Origin: Aquimarina aquimarini | Lineage (GTDB): Bacteria; Bacteroidota; Bacteroidia; Flavobacteriales; Flavobacteriaceae | DNA: 64,000 nucleotides | Direction of reading: 5' to 3' | NCBI RefSeq assembly: GCF_900299535.1 | Contig: NZ_OMKE01000036.1 | Coordinates: 1 to 64,000 of the forward strand | In this document: piece after piece, positions 45,753 to 55,279 of the stretch | Position numbering within the stretch: the first letter of the stretch is position 1 | Layout: each line of letters opens with the position of its first letter | Made by a program: the position numbers and the translations under genes | The notes under the pieces: generated by a model | What the model was told of the DNA's origin: nothing | Seen by the model: only the letters and a program-made list of their open reading frames with translations | The model's database searches: none

Positions 45753-47774
45753 TTAAATTTTATGTTTTGTATTAGCCACTTTCTTTTGATGACTTTTATT
45801 TGCTTTACTCTCTCCTTTTAAGTTCACATAAAATGCAGGATTGCATCTATTAACCAGACCTCTTCCAGGCCTTGGCAGGTTTGCTATCTCAAAGTGAAGA
45901 TGAGGAGCTTTTGTTCCACTTGCATTACCTGTTACTCCTGAAACTCCTATTTTATCACCTGATTTAACTCTATCTCCAACTTTTATTGTTGCTTTTTGAA
46001 CATGAGCATATCTTAAATAAATTTTTCCTTTTAAATCAAAGCTTGGTCCTTTTTCGATTTCATTAGGGTATTTTATTATATACTTATTTTTTGATTTTTC
46101 TAAATAACTTGCATCATCAACTTCTATTACAATAACATTTCCATAGCTTTTATCATTACTCTTCCCGTAAATTCTTTCTACTTTACCATCCAAACATGCA
46201 AATAAATCCGTCCCTTTTTCTGCAAATACATCCAAACCTGTATGTGCCTTTGGAACTAATTTTGTTTTGGCTTTATTCCATTTTAAACGAACTTTCCCAA
46301 AGGTACTTCCTTTAGGTTTATATGTCCCTGAAAAGTTGTACAATGTTATTTCAGCATCTTTTATAGGATCAGTCCATAGTGGTTTAGCTTTAAGCCTAAA
46401 AAAACCAGAAGTTTTGAAAAAATCTTTCTTATTTTTTTCTCCTGCATTTTTTACACTATCACATTCTGTAGCGAGAAAAAGAGATGTCGAATCAAGTTTT
46501 TTAACGATTGAGCCTTTATTATCCTCCTCAACTGTTGTTGTTCTTACATAATCTTTTTTATTATTAAGGTCTGGTGAGCCTCTAAACGCTTCAATCTGCA
46601 CTTTTTTACCAACCAATGCTTCATCAAACACTAGGGTTAGTTTATTTTTATTTGCTACAAGCTCTGTTTTGGCATAGGTGTATAATCCAGATTTGCTTTT
46701 AGCGTTGATATACGTTTTTTCTTTATCTGCGGTAGTTTTTTCTGGGTCTCCTTGTACATAAAAAGACCACCGAATATTATTTTTATCTTCTTCATTTGCA
46801 GATGCACCATAAGTATCTATTGTATACACAGCCTCTTTCTCAATACTAATTGTTCTTGGTCCGCTTATTTTTTTAGGATAACTTACTTTAGATGCACTAG
46901 CATCATAGGTCAGGTTAACAAAGGTTTCTGCTGTTCTGGCTGTAGCTTTTTCTTCGGCTTCTTGTTTGGCTTTTTTCCCTTCTTCAGTTTCATCTTCACG
47001 TATATACAATGCTTCTTGCCAGCCTTCAAAACTTATGTGAGCATCTTCGCCTTCTGCTTTGATCTTATCTTCTTTGGGGCGTAATTGTATTTTTTTGATT
47101 CCTACCTCAATCTTATCCCCTTTGTCTTCTTTATGCAACACAAGGGCTCCTCCTTCTTTTTTGCCATTCTCTTCTTTTACATCAATCTCTATCCAATCAC
47201 TAGCTTCTGTATTGGTAGTTGTATCTTCTTTTCTGGCAAATACTAATACTGGTAAAGTATCATCTTTTGTTTTTAAGAGCTTAAGACCTTCTTCTTTTTC
47301 ATAAATTTTTACTCTAGCTTTTTTATCTTTTAAATTACGTGTTTCTGTAATAAGATATACTTGATATCCCATGGGAGCAGATGTAATTTTTGGGTATGAT
47401 ACTTTTTCTACATCTTGTTTTAAATCTATGGTAACAGTATCTCCTTTTTTATAAGAGTCTTCTTTAAGTTTTTCTTTAACAAGTGCTTGAGAGGTGTATT
47501 TTTTATCTTTCTTAACACTCGCATTCACTTTTTTTAAAATGACTGTAGCTATACTACTTTTTTTACCTTCTGTACTCGTATTATTTGTTCCTGCAAAAGT
47601 ATAAGTATAGGTTCCTGCAGCCTCTTTTACATTTTCTATTTTCTTTTCTGCAAAATAAGCCGATATAATTTCAGGCTCCTGTTCATTTTTTGCAACCAAA
47701 GGGACATTGATAGAAAAACTCCTACCAGAAGCCCTTATACTCTTCATCTTTATTCTAAGTTCTGTAGTACTCAT
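45753..47774 (-). CDS. T6SS cargo effector with C-terminal M23 peptidase domain
   Basis: 673 residues without signal peptide. The N-terminal about 500 residues consist of strand-rich, Lys/Glu-rich segments that look like repeated beta-sandwich modules (IRWSFYVQGDPEKTTADKEK is one piece). Residues about 505-660 form an M23/LytM zinc peptidase: His511 and Asp515 in HTGLD, His591 in YAHVQ, and His625 and His627 in HLHFE. The absence of a secretion signal, together with the place between PAAR/VgrG genes and lipoproteins, indicates delivery by the T6SS to the prey periplasm, where it would cut peptidoglycan cross-links. Alternative: a self-acting cell-wall enzyme for T6SS assembly. Confidence 0.85.
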   Translation of the reverse strand: MSTTELRIKMKSIRASGRSFSINVPLVAKNEQEPEIISAYFAEKKIENVKEAAGTYTYTFAGTNNTSTEGKKSSIATVILKKVNASVKKDKKYTSQALVKEKLKEDSYKKGDTVTIDLKQDVEKVSYPKITSAPMGYQVYLITETRNLKDKKARVKIYEKEEGLKLLKTKDDTLPVLVFARKEDTTTNTEASDWIEIDVKEENGKKEGGALVLHKEDKGDKIEVGIKKIQLRPKEDKIKAEGEDAHISFEGWQEALYIREDETEEGKKAKQEAEEKATARTAETFVNLTYDASASKVSYPKKISGPRTISIEKEAVYTIDTYGASANEEDKNNIRWSFYVQGDPEKTTADKEKTYINAKSKSGLYTYAKTELVANKNKLTLVFDEALVGKKVQIEAFRGSPDLNNKKDYVRTTTVEEDNKGSIVKKLDSTSLFLATECDSVKNAGEKNKKDFFKTSGFFRLKAKPLWTDPIKDAEITLYNFSGTYKPKGSTFGKVRLKWNKAKTKLVPKAHTGLDVFAEKGTDLFACLDGKVERIYGKSNDKSYGNVIVIEVDDASYLEKSKNKYIIKYPNEIEKGPSFDLKGKIYLRYAHVQKATIKVGDRVKSGDKIGVSGVTGNASGTKAPHLHFEIANLPRPGRGLVNRCNPAFYVNLKGESKANKSHQKKVANTKHKI

Positions 47775-47781
47775 ATGTGCC

Positions 47782-48441
47782 CTATTTATAGTGTAGTAAA
47801 AGTGATGATCCGTTATTTTTATATATTATATCTAATACATTAGTATCATTTGCATCATAAACAAAGTATGTGAATTGTTCTTTTTGCTTGTGATAAGTTG
47901 ATGTTCTTATTTTTTCAAAAATTTGGTATAACCCCTGTAAATTCAGCGTAGCTGTACTTACTATCAATTTACAATTATTTTCTTTTACAGAAGACTCTAC
48001 TTTTATAGAAGAATCTTGGTAACTATTGCCTACAATAATATCTCTTATTGTAAATTTTTCTTCATCCAACTCATACTTTATTACTAAGTTTTCATCTTGT
48101 ACTTGATCAAAAGAAAATTCTCCTGGAGGAGTATACAAATACACATCTGTAGCTGTTAGAGAAAGTGAAGTTCCAAGCTTATGCTCATCATATGTCTTGG
48201 ATGTATTTTTTATATAATCAGAGTTTTTAAGAGAATCTACAATATGCATTTGACCTTTAATCATGTCTTGTGCATATTGGTCTATTTTTTTGAGTGCTTT
48301 TGTATTATTTTCTAGGTTGAAAATATAATTTGCATCATAGTCATTTATTGATGTATACCGTATATCCATCGGTTGCTTTTGACTATTGCAAGCAAAAAAG
48401 CCAATACTTATAAAAAAAAGGAACACTACCTGCTTTATCAT
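47782..48441 (-). CDS. Lipoprotein, candidate immunity to the DUF4280 effector
   Basis: 219 residues. Lipobox IGFFAC (Cys18). Helical part (NTKALKKIDQYAQDMIKGQM) followed by a beta-rich C-terminal half. No family recognised. It overlaps the stop of the DUF4280 gene by four bases (48438-48441) and is translationally coupled to it, which fits a periplasmic immunity protein. It could also protect against the M23 effector that follows 7 bp downstream. Confidence 0.55.
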   Translation of the reverse strand: MIKQVVFLFFISIGFFACNSQKQPMDIRYTSINDYDANYIFNLENNTKALKKIDQYAQDMIKGQMHIVDSLKNSDYIKNTSKTYDEHKLGTSLSLTATDVYLYTPPGEFSFDQVQDENLVIKYELDEEKFTIRDIIVGNSYQDSSIKVESSVKENNCKLIVSTATLNLQGLYQIFEKIRTSTYHKQKEQFTYFVYDANDTNVLDIIYKNNGSSLLLHYK

Positions 48442-49970
48442 AATTCTATATTTAGCATTATTGCAAAGGGTTGAAATTTGGTTTTATCTCCTACATTTTT
48501 AAAATGTTGAAGACAAAACATAGCTACCAAACCAGGAATCCATTGTTTCATAGTACCATCAGCCCCTCCATCTTCCCAGCCTGCTCCAAAAGTGTCAAAG
48601 AAAGAAAGGTTCGTAATCGTAGCCTGTATTTCTCCGTCTTGTTTATAAATCTCATAATTAGCCAGACATCCTTGAATTCCTCCTACAAAAGTTGCTACCT
48701 CATTTACATTGGGATTCATTCCCTGCAATGCACTATAATACGGCAATCTGGTCTTGAAATTATAGGGTCGATTAACATCTCTGGTAACATACTTATTACT
48801 TTTATATCGATCGACTAATTCTTGTTCTAAAGCGGGTAAAAATTTACTTTTAAATTGATCTGAATCTTTTACTTCTTGTACAGGGTTGGAATCAGGTCCA
48901 AAAATAAATGGTTGGCCTTGTCCAGTAAAAAAATGATTCGCTAGATCTCTTCCATTTTTACCAAACCCATCTTCTATATCAGAAAAACCCCATAAAACAG
49001 ATTTGAATTCAGCCTTAAGGTATGCCGTAGGGTATGACTTTGTGAGATTGACGTTTTTTACATCAAAATCCGTCATCCCATTTCTTTTCATCTCACTATT
49101 ACTAGGAGTATCTGCATATATCCAATCATATGCTCTTTGCAATTGACTATTGACAACTATGATTTTTCCGTTCTCATTAATACGCTGACCTTTATTGATA
49201 ACCCCCGTCTCTAGAACTTCTTTCTCATTTGTTTCTCCAGCTACAGCAGTATCATTTTGTGAGCTACTGGCTTGGGCTGTTGCTCCAGAATTATTATCTG
49301 AAACCTCCTGATTAGTATCTATAGTTACCAATCTAAGAGCTACAGTACCATCTGCTCGCACAGTGCCAGAAAACACTTTTGTGCTTTCTCCATTACAAAA
49401 TGCATTGCCTTCTTCTTCTTCAACGGTTACCTCTACTCTTTCCCCTACATTCATATTTTCTGTTCTCACAAACATAGCAGCTTTCTGATCAAATGTTATT
49501 TCATCGATTCGCTCCTTTCCTTCTTCATCCATCCAATAGGTTTCTACAATCTTTGGTGCTTTATCATTACCCAACATTGCACCAGGAATGGTCATTGCAA
49601 TCTCTTTGAATTGCTCTTGTATACTTCCTGCAGTATTGATTTGCATTGGTTGCATAATGGTTACTTTACCACCCGTGCCACACATACACTCTGAATCTGC
49701 ATATAGAAATTTTTTTCCTCCCCCTAGTGTTGATGTTTTTGTTGTTTTTGTCCATCGTTGTAACCCAGGAATACAAGGTAAGTATCCGCTATTAGTTGGC
49801 TTTAATTTACATTGCCCAAAAGTAGCAGGTACTTGTACATCCATATCAGTTGCTTTGAACTGGCCTTGTATTTTTACTTTTTGATTTTCTGTAACCAAAA
49901 GCTTGGCAGGAACAAATCCTTGATTGCATTGCAATAATGCGCCGTCTAATACATATATTTTACTACTCAT
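48438..49970 (-). CDS. DUF4280 PAAR-like effector with unidentified C-terminal domain
   Basis: 510 residues. Residues 1-120 are a DUF4280 (PAAR-like) domain: MSSKIYVLDGALLQCNQGF, CKLKPTNSGYLPCIPGLQRW and SECMCGTGGKVTIMQPMQ contain the conserved cysteines thought to bind zinc at the spike tip. A linker rich in S, N and A (about 215-245) leads to a C-terminal domain of about 220 residues with DANGRDLANHFFTG-type segments (here GRDLANHFFTGQGQPFIFG), YYSALQGMNPNVNEVATFVG and GWEDGGADGTMKQWIPG. That part is the likely toxin; I do not recognise its family. It overlaps the 296-residue gene upstream by 8 bp and the lipoprotein downstream by 4 bp. Confidence 0.8.
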   Translation of the reverse strand: MSSKIYVLDGALLQCNQGFVPAKLLVTENQKVKIQGQFKATDMDVQVPATFGQCKLKPTNSGYLPCIPGLQRWTKTTKTSTLGGGKKFLYADSECMCGTGGKVTIMQPMQINTAGSIQEQFKEIAMTIPGAMLGNDKAPKIVETYWMDEEGKERIDEITFDQKAAMFVRTENMNVGERVEVTVEEEEGNAFCNGESTKVFSGTVRADGTVALRLVTIDTNQEVSDNNSGATAQASSSQNDTAVAGETNEKEVLETGVINKGQRINENGKIIVVNSQLQRAYDWIYADTPSNSEMKRNGMTDFDVKNVNLTKSYPTAYLKAEFKSVLWGFSDIEDGFGKNGRDLANHFFTGQGQPFIFGPDSNPVQEVKDSDQFKSKFLPALEQELVDRYKSNKYVTRDVNRPYNFKTRLPYYSALQGMNPNVNEVATFVGGIQGCLANYEIYKQDGEIQATITNLSFFDTFGAGWEDGGADGTMKQWIPGLVAMFCLQHFKNVGDKTKFQPFAIMLNIEL

Positions 49971-50853
49971 TTTCTTTTTTCAGATTAAAAGTTATTGTAG
50001 TTTCTTTTTTATAAAGATTTTCTACCTCAAAGGCATATTTTAGTTTTCCTTGAGTCACCAATCCATGATCTGGTTTGGTTTTATACACTCCTTTGTAATC
50101 AAAATGTAATTCATGTCGATCTCCTTTTATAACCGACAATTGCCCCAAAAAAGCATTCAACTGAGCCAATGAGAACTTAGGGTGTTCTGTATCTATTTCT
50201 GCTCCTGTTACTATGGTAACATCTGTAAACGCTATATTTTTATTTCTTATCTTTTTTTGTGCTATAATTGGAATATCAATTGTACTCAAAGCATTTGCTA
50301 TTGTTTTTTTGTCATGAATAGGCTCTTTACCTTTAAATCCATGATAAAACAAGTCAGAAAAAAAGAAGGAATAAAAATTATCTTCAACAAATAGTTGCTG
50401 AATGTTCTCTTCTTCTAATTGCCAATCAAAATTATCTACCATCGTTTCCATATCTGGAAATTCTTCTAGAAAGTCATTTTTTATAGCCTGCCACTTTTCT
50501 CTAATTTGTTCTGTATTAACTACCTTAATTAACTTAAAGTTTTTATTAACTCTTACTTCTAGAACATCATTTATGGTTGCTACTCTAAGTGCTATTTGTT
50601 GTGCCTTGGTAAGCCTCTTGATCATTTTTTGCTTTTTATTCAACAAGAAGCGTTTTCTTATTTCTATTTTATAGATGAATAATCCTCCTTCATCAACACC
50701 AGAATACGTAAGATCAAACTCTATTCCTGTTCTATTATAGCTCTTTACTTTATTTTGAGTAATTTCTGTACATATATCTGCTGTATAGCCTCGAGTTACT
50801 CTTTCTTCATTAAGCTTAAGAGACTGCGTAGTATGAGACAGGGTTCGTTGCAT
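49963..50853 (-). CDS. Hypothetical T6SS-island protein, candidate effector adaptor
   Basis: 296 residues, soluble, no signal peptide, no named family. N-terminal strands (SYNRTGIEFDLTYSGVDEGG, FIYKIEIRKRFLL), a helical middle with FDWQLEEENIQQLFVEDNFY, and a C-terminal beta part ending KYAFEVENLYKKETTITFNL. It lies between the lipase effector and the DUF4280 effector and overlaps the latter by 8 bp, so the two are made together. An adaptor or chaperone that loads the DUF4280 effector would fit. A second effector is less likely because it lacks lipoprotein or toxin features. Confidence 0.55.
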   Translation of the reverse strand: MQRTLSHTTQSLKLNEERVTRGYTADICTEITQNKVKSYNRTGIEFDLTYSGVDEGGLFIYKIEIRKRFLLNKKQKMIKRLTKAQQIALRVATINDVLEVRVNKNFKLIKVVNTEQIREKWQAIKNDFLEEFPDMETMVDNFDWQLEEENIQQLFVEDNFYSFFFSDLFYHGFKGKEPIHDKKTIANALSTIDIPIIAQKKIRNKNIAFTDVTIVTGAEIDTEHPKFSLAQLNAFLGQLSVIKGDRHELHFDYKGVYKTKPDHGLVTQGKLKYAFEVENLYKKETTITFNLKKENE

Positions 50854-50867
50854 GTATTCTTTTTATA

Positions 50868-52334
50868 TTATCCTGGTTGTGTTACTCTTTGTCTTTGTCC
50901 GTTTACTCTATTTGGCCCCATACCAATACCACTATAGTGGGCAGAAAAATGAAAGTATCGATTGCGCAATAATTTTATTAATGTTCTGTTTGCTGGGTCA
51001 TCAAATGATAGTTTTTCTCCACCATTAAACACATAGTCGTCTAATTTTTGCTTTGCTTCACTAAGCTCTGATGGAATTGGATATGATCTGGTGATTTTAC
51101 CCATTAAAAAATTCACATTACTATCTACAGAAAATTTGCCCATTATTTGTAATGGTATATAACTATACCTATTACTCAGTCCTTTTCTATCACCTGTAAT
51201 TGTTCCCCAAAAATCACTAACTTCAATTTCTTTAGGCTTAAACCATCCTTGTTCTATCAAGAAATCTCTTTCTGTTCTCAACGTATTAAGATTTACACCA
51301 TAATCAAGTCGTACTTCTTCATCTGCATTATGCACATATCCTCCTCCAATATCTGAATGTACTCCTGGCAAAAACTTTTCTACTCCTCGATTTCCTGTAC
51401 TATTTATATTAGTGAGTCTAAAATTACTTCGATGTTCATCATCTGCTGCTAATTGCAATGTTTTTAATGATTTTTTCACAGCATTTAATTTTAATTCTGA
51501 GGTATCATTATCGTGATTAATTCCTAACGAGGCTACTGTATCAAACAACCCTGCAAAGTGTATTACCAGAGTTTTTACTTTGACTCCTTTTTCTTTCAAA
51601 AATTCACCTAGCGGGCCATAATCATCTTCATACTTAATAATTGTAGTCGTAACTGGAGCATATTCTCCAGATCCTGTTGTTATTACCTCTTTTACTGCTC
51701 CTTTACGCTGTGTAATCTCATGAATAAAGTTTCTTGCAGCAGCAGCACCACGGCTAAACCCATAGGTATCTATGTATAAAATATTGATATCATCAACTCC
51801 TAAATCTGCTATCGCATTGGCTACTTCTTCGCATCCTTTTTTTACTTTTGCTTTTACTCCAGTAGAGCCAGTTCCCATACCCATTCCTATCTTAGAGTCT
51901 GACCCTTCATTTTCTGTCCCTATCCCTTCTATATAAACAGAAAGCTTCTTTATTTTCTCTTCATTTACGGGTTGATATGCTGGTTCTATCCTAGATATAT
52001 TAGAATGATCATTATCGTAACTTCCTGTTTTATTAGGGCTCCAAGGAGTACCCCACCACCAATCACGATATTTGGAAACTAATTCTTTATTATACGGTTC
52101 TCCTCTTTTCTTTTTTTCATACTCTAACCGTATGATTGTATTTTCTCTATTATTAGCTGTCCCATCAAAAAAGACTGCTGCCGATACATTGACACTCTCT
52201 TCTGGTATCAATTCTTCATACTCAGCATTACCAACATGAACTGGTGACGTTTGAACATTAATGCCACTTAACACGTTTTTTGTTTGTTCTGATGCTGCTC
52301 CAGTAGAAGCTGCTGTTAATCCAATACTTCCCAT
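50868..52334 (-). CDS. T6SS lipase effector, DUF2235 / Tle1-like
   Basis: 488 residues. DUF2235 alpha/beta-hydrolase: FFDGTANNREN near 55, nucleophile elbow GFSRG with Ser194, GLFDTVAS with Asp265 and GVHSDIGGGY with His326 and Asp328. This set is the Tle1 family of T6SS phospholipases, which attack membrane phospholipids of prey. No signal peptide. The preceding gene, 7 bp downstream of which it would be co-translated, encodes a DUF2931 lipoprotein, a family found as immunity to such lipases. The C-terminal 150 residues (FHFSAHYSGIGMGPNRVNG at the end) are conserved in bacteroidal members. Confidence 0.87.
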   Translation of the reverse strand: MGSIGLTAASTGAASEQTKNVLSGINVQTSPVHVGNAEYEELIPEESVNVSAAVFFDGTANNRENTIIRLEYEKKKRGEPYNKELVSKYRDWWWGTPWSPNKTGSYDNDHSNISRIEPAYQPVNEEKIKKLSVYIEGIGTENEGSDSKIGMGMGTGSTGVKAKVKKGCEEVANAIADLGVDDINILYIDTYGFSRGAAAARNFIHEITQRKGAVKEVITTGSGEYAPVTTTIIKYEDDYGPLGEFLKEKGVKVKTLVIHFAGLFDTVASLGINHDNDTSELKLNAVKKSLKTLQLAADDEHRSNFRLTNINSTGNRGVEKFLPGVHSDIGGGYVHNADEEVRLDYGVNLNTLRTERDFLIEQGWFKPKEIEVSDFWGTITGDRKGLSNRYSYIPLQIMGKFSVDSNVNFLMGKITRSYPIPSELSEAKQKLDDYVFNGGEKLSFDDPANRTLIKLLRNRYFHFSAHYSGIGMGPNRVNGQRQRVTQPG

Positions 52335-52341
52335 ACTGCTA

Positions 52342-53424
52342 TTAATTAGAAGTTTCGTATATTTTTACTCTAGCTTTCTCCAGCATTATCACTTCTGAAT
52401 CACTCTTTACACTAAGCTCTATATCACTGTTATATTTATCTATTTTTAGTATTAACTCAACTTCCTTTGCTTTTGGATTTTGATATACTTTCTCAAAAGC
52501 TTCTTGAGTTTCACGATAGTCAAAAAAGATTTTGGCTCCGTAATCGTTGTTATTTTTATCTTTCCACTTTAATCTAAAATAATCTGCTATAGGCCATTCT
52601 TTATTTTGCCCCAACACAGGGTTATCTCCTATCGTATTTAAACTCTCTCCATTCACAAAATCTATTAATATTTCTTTAAGATCATCTGGTTCCTGATACA
52701 TTACTACAGGTTTCCAGTTATACTTTTTTCTGTACGTATCCCATATCCCGTAGGGAATTTGCTCTGGATTCATTTTAGATTTTGTTTCTTCATCAAAATC
52801 TTCTTCTAGAGTGTCATCTATAAACTCCTCTATAGTCATCATTGCTGAGGGTGCAAATTCTTGTATAGTAACTTCTGTCTCTGATGCTACAAAACGGTCT
52901 ACCTCTGTTGACCACCCATTTCCCATAAGCCATACAACAACAATTCCTCCTGGAGCCAACCCTACATTTATCCTGCTATAGGTCTTTTTCTGCCCTAATC
53001 GATCCATGTATCCTTCTGCAAATAATGTTTCTATCTTTTTGCTTGGCAAATCAAAGCTTCCTTTATAAAACTTCTTTTCTAAGTATGACAACCAAGTTAT
53101 TTCTAATTTTACAGGAATAGGCTTACTATCATCCCCCACTATATGAGTTGCTCCCAATTTTCCCCATCCTTGATCTAGAGTATGACCAGAAGGAATGTAA
53201 ATGCTTTCCTCATTCTCATATATAAAACTACCTTTATGTATTTGAACAGGAGAAAACTTTGGTGCACAGGCTGATGGCCTCCATTCGTATTTTTTCATTC
53301 CTATTGCGTTCGTTATTTTTTCCTTTTTGGGATTATTATCTTGACATGACACTACACTTATAGTAGTAAGTGTAATTACTAAAACCAGAAAAACAGCACG
53401 TAATCTCTGTAGATTATTCACCAT
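52342..53424 (-). CDS. DUF2931 lipoprotein, probable immunity to the lipase effector
   Basis: 360 residues. Signal peptide and lipobox VVSC (Cys about 27). The pattern WRPSACAPKFSPVQIHKG, then YIPSGHTLDQGWG, and ITWLSYLEKKFYKGSFDLP fits DUF2931, a lipoprotein family encoded beside T6SS lipases. The start overlaps the end of vgrG by 11 bp and the stop lies 7 bp from the lipase gene. It likely sits in the periplasm and blocks the lipase of sister cells. The length is greater than usual for DUF2931 (about 200-300), the extra part being C-terminal (about 240-360). Confidence 0.75.
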   Translation of the reverse strand: MVNNLQRLRAVFLVLVITLTTISVVSCQDNNPKKEKITNAIGMKKYEWRPSACAPKFSPVQIHKGSFIYENEESIYIPSGHTLDQGWGKLGATHIVGDDSKPIPVKLEITWLSYLEKKFYKGSFDLPSKKIETLFAEGYMDRLGQKKTYSRINVGLAPGGIVVVWLMGNGWSTEVDRFVASETEVTIQEFAPSAMMTIEEFIDDTLEEDFDEETKSKMNPEQIPYGIWDTYRKKYNWKPVVMYQEPDDLKEILIDFVNGESLNTIGDNPVLGQNKEWPIADYFRLKWKDKNNNDYGAKIFFDYRETQEAFEKVYQNPKAKEVELILKIDKYNSDIELSVKSDSEVIMLEKARVKIYETSN

Positions 53425-55198
53425 ACTCTACAGTCTCTGCACTTGCAATAGTAATTTTCCCTCCAGCATTGGTTTTAATCTCTCCACTGGCATCAGTAGA
53501 AATTTCCTGAGCTTCTTGTTTATACTCACTACTGATTACTTTCATTGTTTCTCCTATCTGCTTATCTTCATTTGTAGCACTAATAAAAGAATCTCCTGTA
53601 ATCGTTTCTGATTTATTTTTACCTATAGAAACATCTAGATTTTCTTCGACATTAATTTGCATATTCTTGGCATTAAATGTCATATTTTCACCAGCAGAAA
53701 TTGTAATATCATTATTTGCTGTATCAATGTGAATAATATTTCTGTTTTTATCTGTTATTGAGATAAACTCTGTTCCTTTACTATCATTAAGTTCTATAGT
53801 ATGGCCACTTCGGGTACGTATTGCTTTGACATCATTGGCTTGAGTACCCCAACTTTGAGGGTTTTGAGTTCCTGTATACAATGCCCCCATTATATAAGGA
53901 CGTTCTGCATTGCCCCCTTCAAAACCAACTAGTACTTCTTCTCCTACTTCTGGGATAAAATGAAACCCTTTTTCTCCACCAGAATGCGGTGTCATCATTC
54001 GCAACCATGGAGTCATTTCTCCGTCTGGTTTTTGCCAAGGAAATTGTACTTTGATACGACTTAATCCATCAGGGTCTGCATTTTCTGTAACAATTGCTGT
54101 TTGAGATTCACTTCTAGGGAAAAGCATTGGATTGGTACTTGGTGATATATCAATCTCTGCAGTCACTCCCTCAAAATTATTGATATAGTTTCCGTTTTCT
54201 GAAGCTGTATGCGTTACTTTGGTGATACGATAACTACCTTGCCCTGTTGACGCCTCTTCTATTCTTATAATCTGACCTAGATAAACTCCTGGGTTATCAC
54301 TTATACCTTTTACCAAAACTTGTTTAAGTTCACGAGTTTTCTTTTGTTGCTCTACCTGCTTATCAAATCGTTGCTTAAGTTCTCTGTCATTATATGAGTT
54401 GAGATATACATTTGTTTCTTTCACATACATCTCATCACTTTTATTACTAGTGAAACTATTATAACCGTTTACTCCTGTGCTTACTTCTGTAGTCGCTTTT
54501 TCATGTAATTCATCTACCAGGTAATCATTGGTAAAGTACTTGAAATTATTAGGTATTGGATTAAGTTCTAAAGTGAATTTTTTAAGGTCATGCCCATAAA
54601 TTAGTGTTACCTCTTCATTGTTCACTGGTTCTCCAAAAACCAAGGCTCTCCCATCATAATAAAACCACTCTCCATATTGCGCCGCCAATCTTCTGGTATA
54701 TTGATACGAGCTATCATGATGCTGTACACTATAGTGTATATTTGCAGTAGTTCTTGGACTAAATCTTGTTTCTAATTTGGATTGATCATAGCCTTGAAAT
54801 GTTTTACTTAATATCTCTGCCAAATTAGTATCATTATGTGAGGCAAAATGGGGTCCATCATCTGAAATAACACTCGCACTTTGAGCTTTTATTTCTATAA
54901 CATCTTCATCCCCGTTATCAAAACCTTTGGTATTATTTACTTTTACAACCACTCCTTTGAATTCAAGATCTCGATATCCTGAGAAATTTTCTCTAGCACT
55001 TACCTGTAGTGTAATAATCTCACCTAACAGATTTTTACTTTCTGAGGCTACTTCTTGGTCTAATCTTTCTAGTATATCCATGCGACAGACTAAGGTAAAA
55101 AGATGATGAGAATCAAGGTCTTGCTCTAATATTAACCTTTTATATGTAGGAATTAAAGTACCTCCTATATAGATTTGTATGTTGGATTGTAAAGCCAT
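53414..55198 (-). CDS. vgrG: T6SS spike protein VgrG (TssI)
   Basis: 594 residues. Gp27-like N-terminal half (YTRRLAAQYGEWFYYDGRAL is the typical region), gp5-like OB domain (AIVTENADPDGLSRIKVQFP, WLRMMTPHSGGEKGFHFIPE, EEVLVGFEGGNAERPYIMGA) and a C-terminal beta-helix with repeating hydrophobic/polar strands ending in AGGKITIASAETVEYGE. It forms the needle tip that carries PAAR-like effectors. It heads the effector/immunity island on the minus strand and has its own promoter. Confidence 0.93.
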   Translation of the reverse strand: MALQSNIQIYIGGTLIPTYKRLILEQDLDSHHLFTLVCRMDILERLDQEVASESKNLLGEIITLQVSARENFSGYRDLEFKGVVVKVNNTKGFDNGDEDVIEIKAQSASVISDDGPHFASHNDTNLAEILSKTFQGYDQSKLETRFSPRTTANIHYSVQHHDSSYQYTRRLAAQYGEWFYYDGRALVFGEPVNNEEVTLIYGHDLKKFTLELNPIPNNFKYFTNDYLVDELHEKATTEVSTGVNGYNSFTSNKSDEMYVKETNVYLNSYNDRELKQRFDKQVEQQKKTRELKQVLVKGISDNPGVYLGQIIRIEEASTGQGSYRITKVTHTASENGNYINNFEGVTAEIDISPSTNPMLFPRSESQTAIVTENADPDGLSRIKVQFPWQKPDGEMTPWLRMMTPHSGGEKGFHFIPEVGEEVLVGFEGGNAERPYIMGALYTGTQNPQSWGTQANDVKAIRTRSGHTIELNDSKGTEFISITDKNRNIIHIDTANNDITISAGENMTFNAKNMQINVEENLDVSIGKNKSETITGDSFISATNEDKQIGETMKVISSEYKQEAQEISTDASGEIKTNAGGKITIASAETVEYGE

Positions 55199-55247
55199 AT
55201 TGTTTTGTTTTTAAGAGAATAAAATGAGGATAAACACTCTGCCCATA

Positions 55248-55279
55248 TAAAATTAACATTTTTATATACTCTAGGCAAA
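55248..55279 (-). promoter_or_regulatory. vgrG promoter
   Basis: Minus strand: TTTG (55279-55276), 20 bp, TAATTTTA (55255-55248), differing from TAnnTTTG only at the last base. The start would be about 45 bp before the vgrG ATG. Confidence 0.5.
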
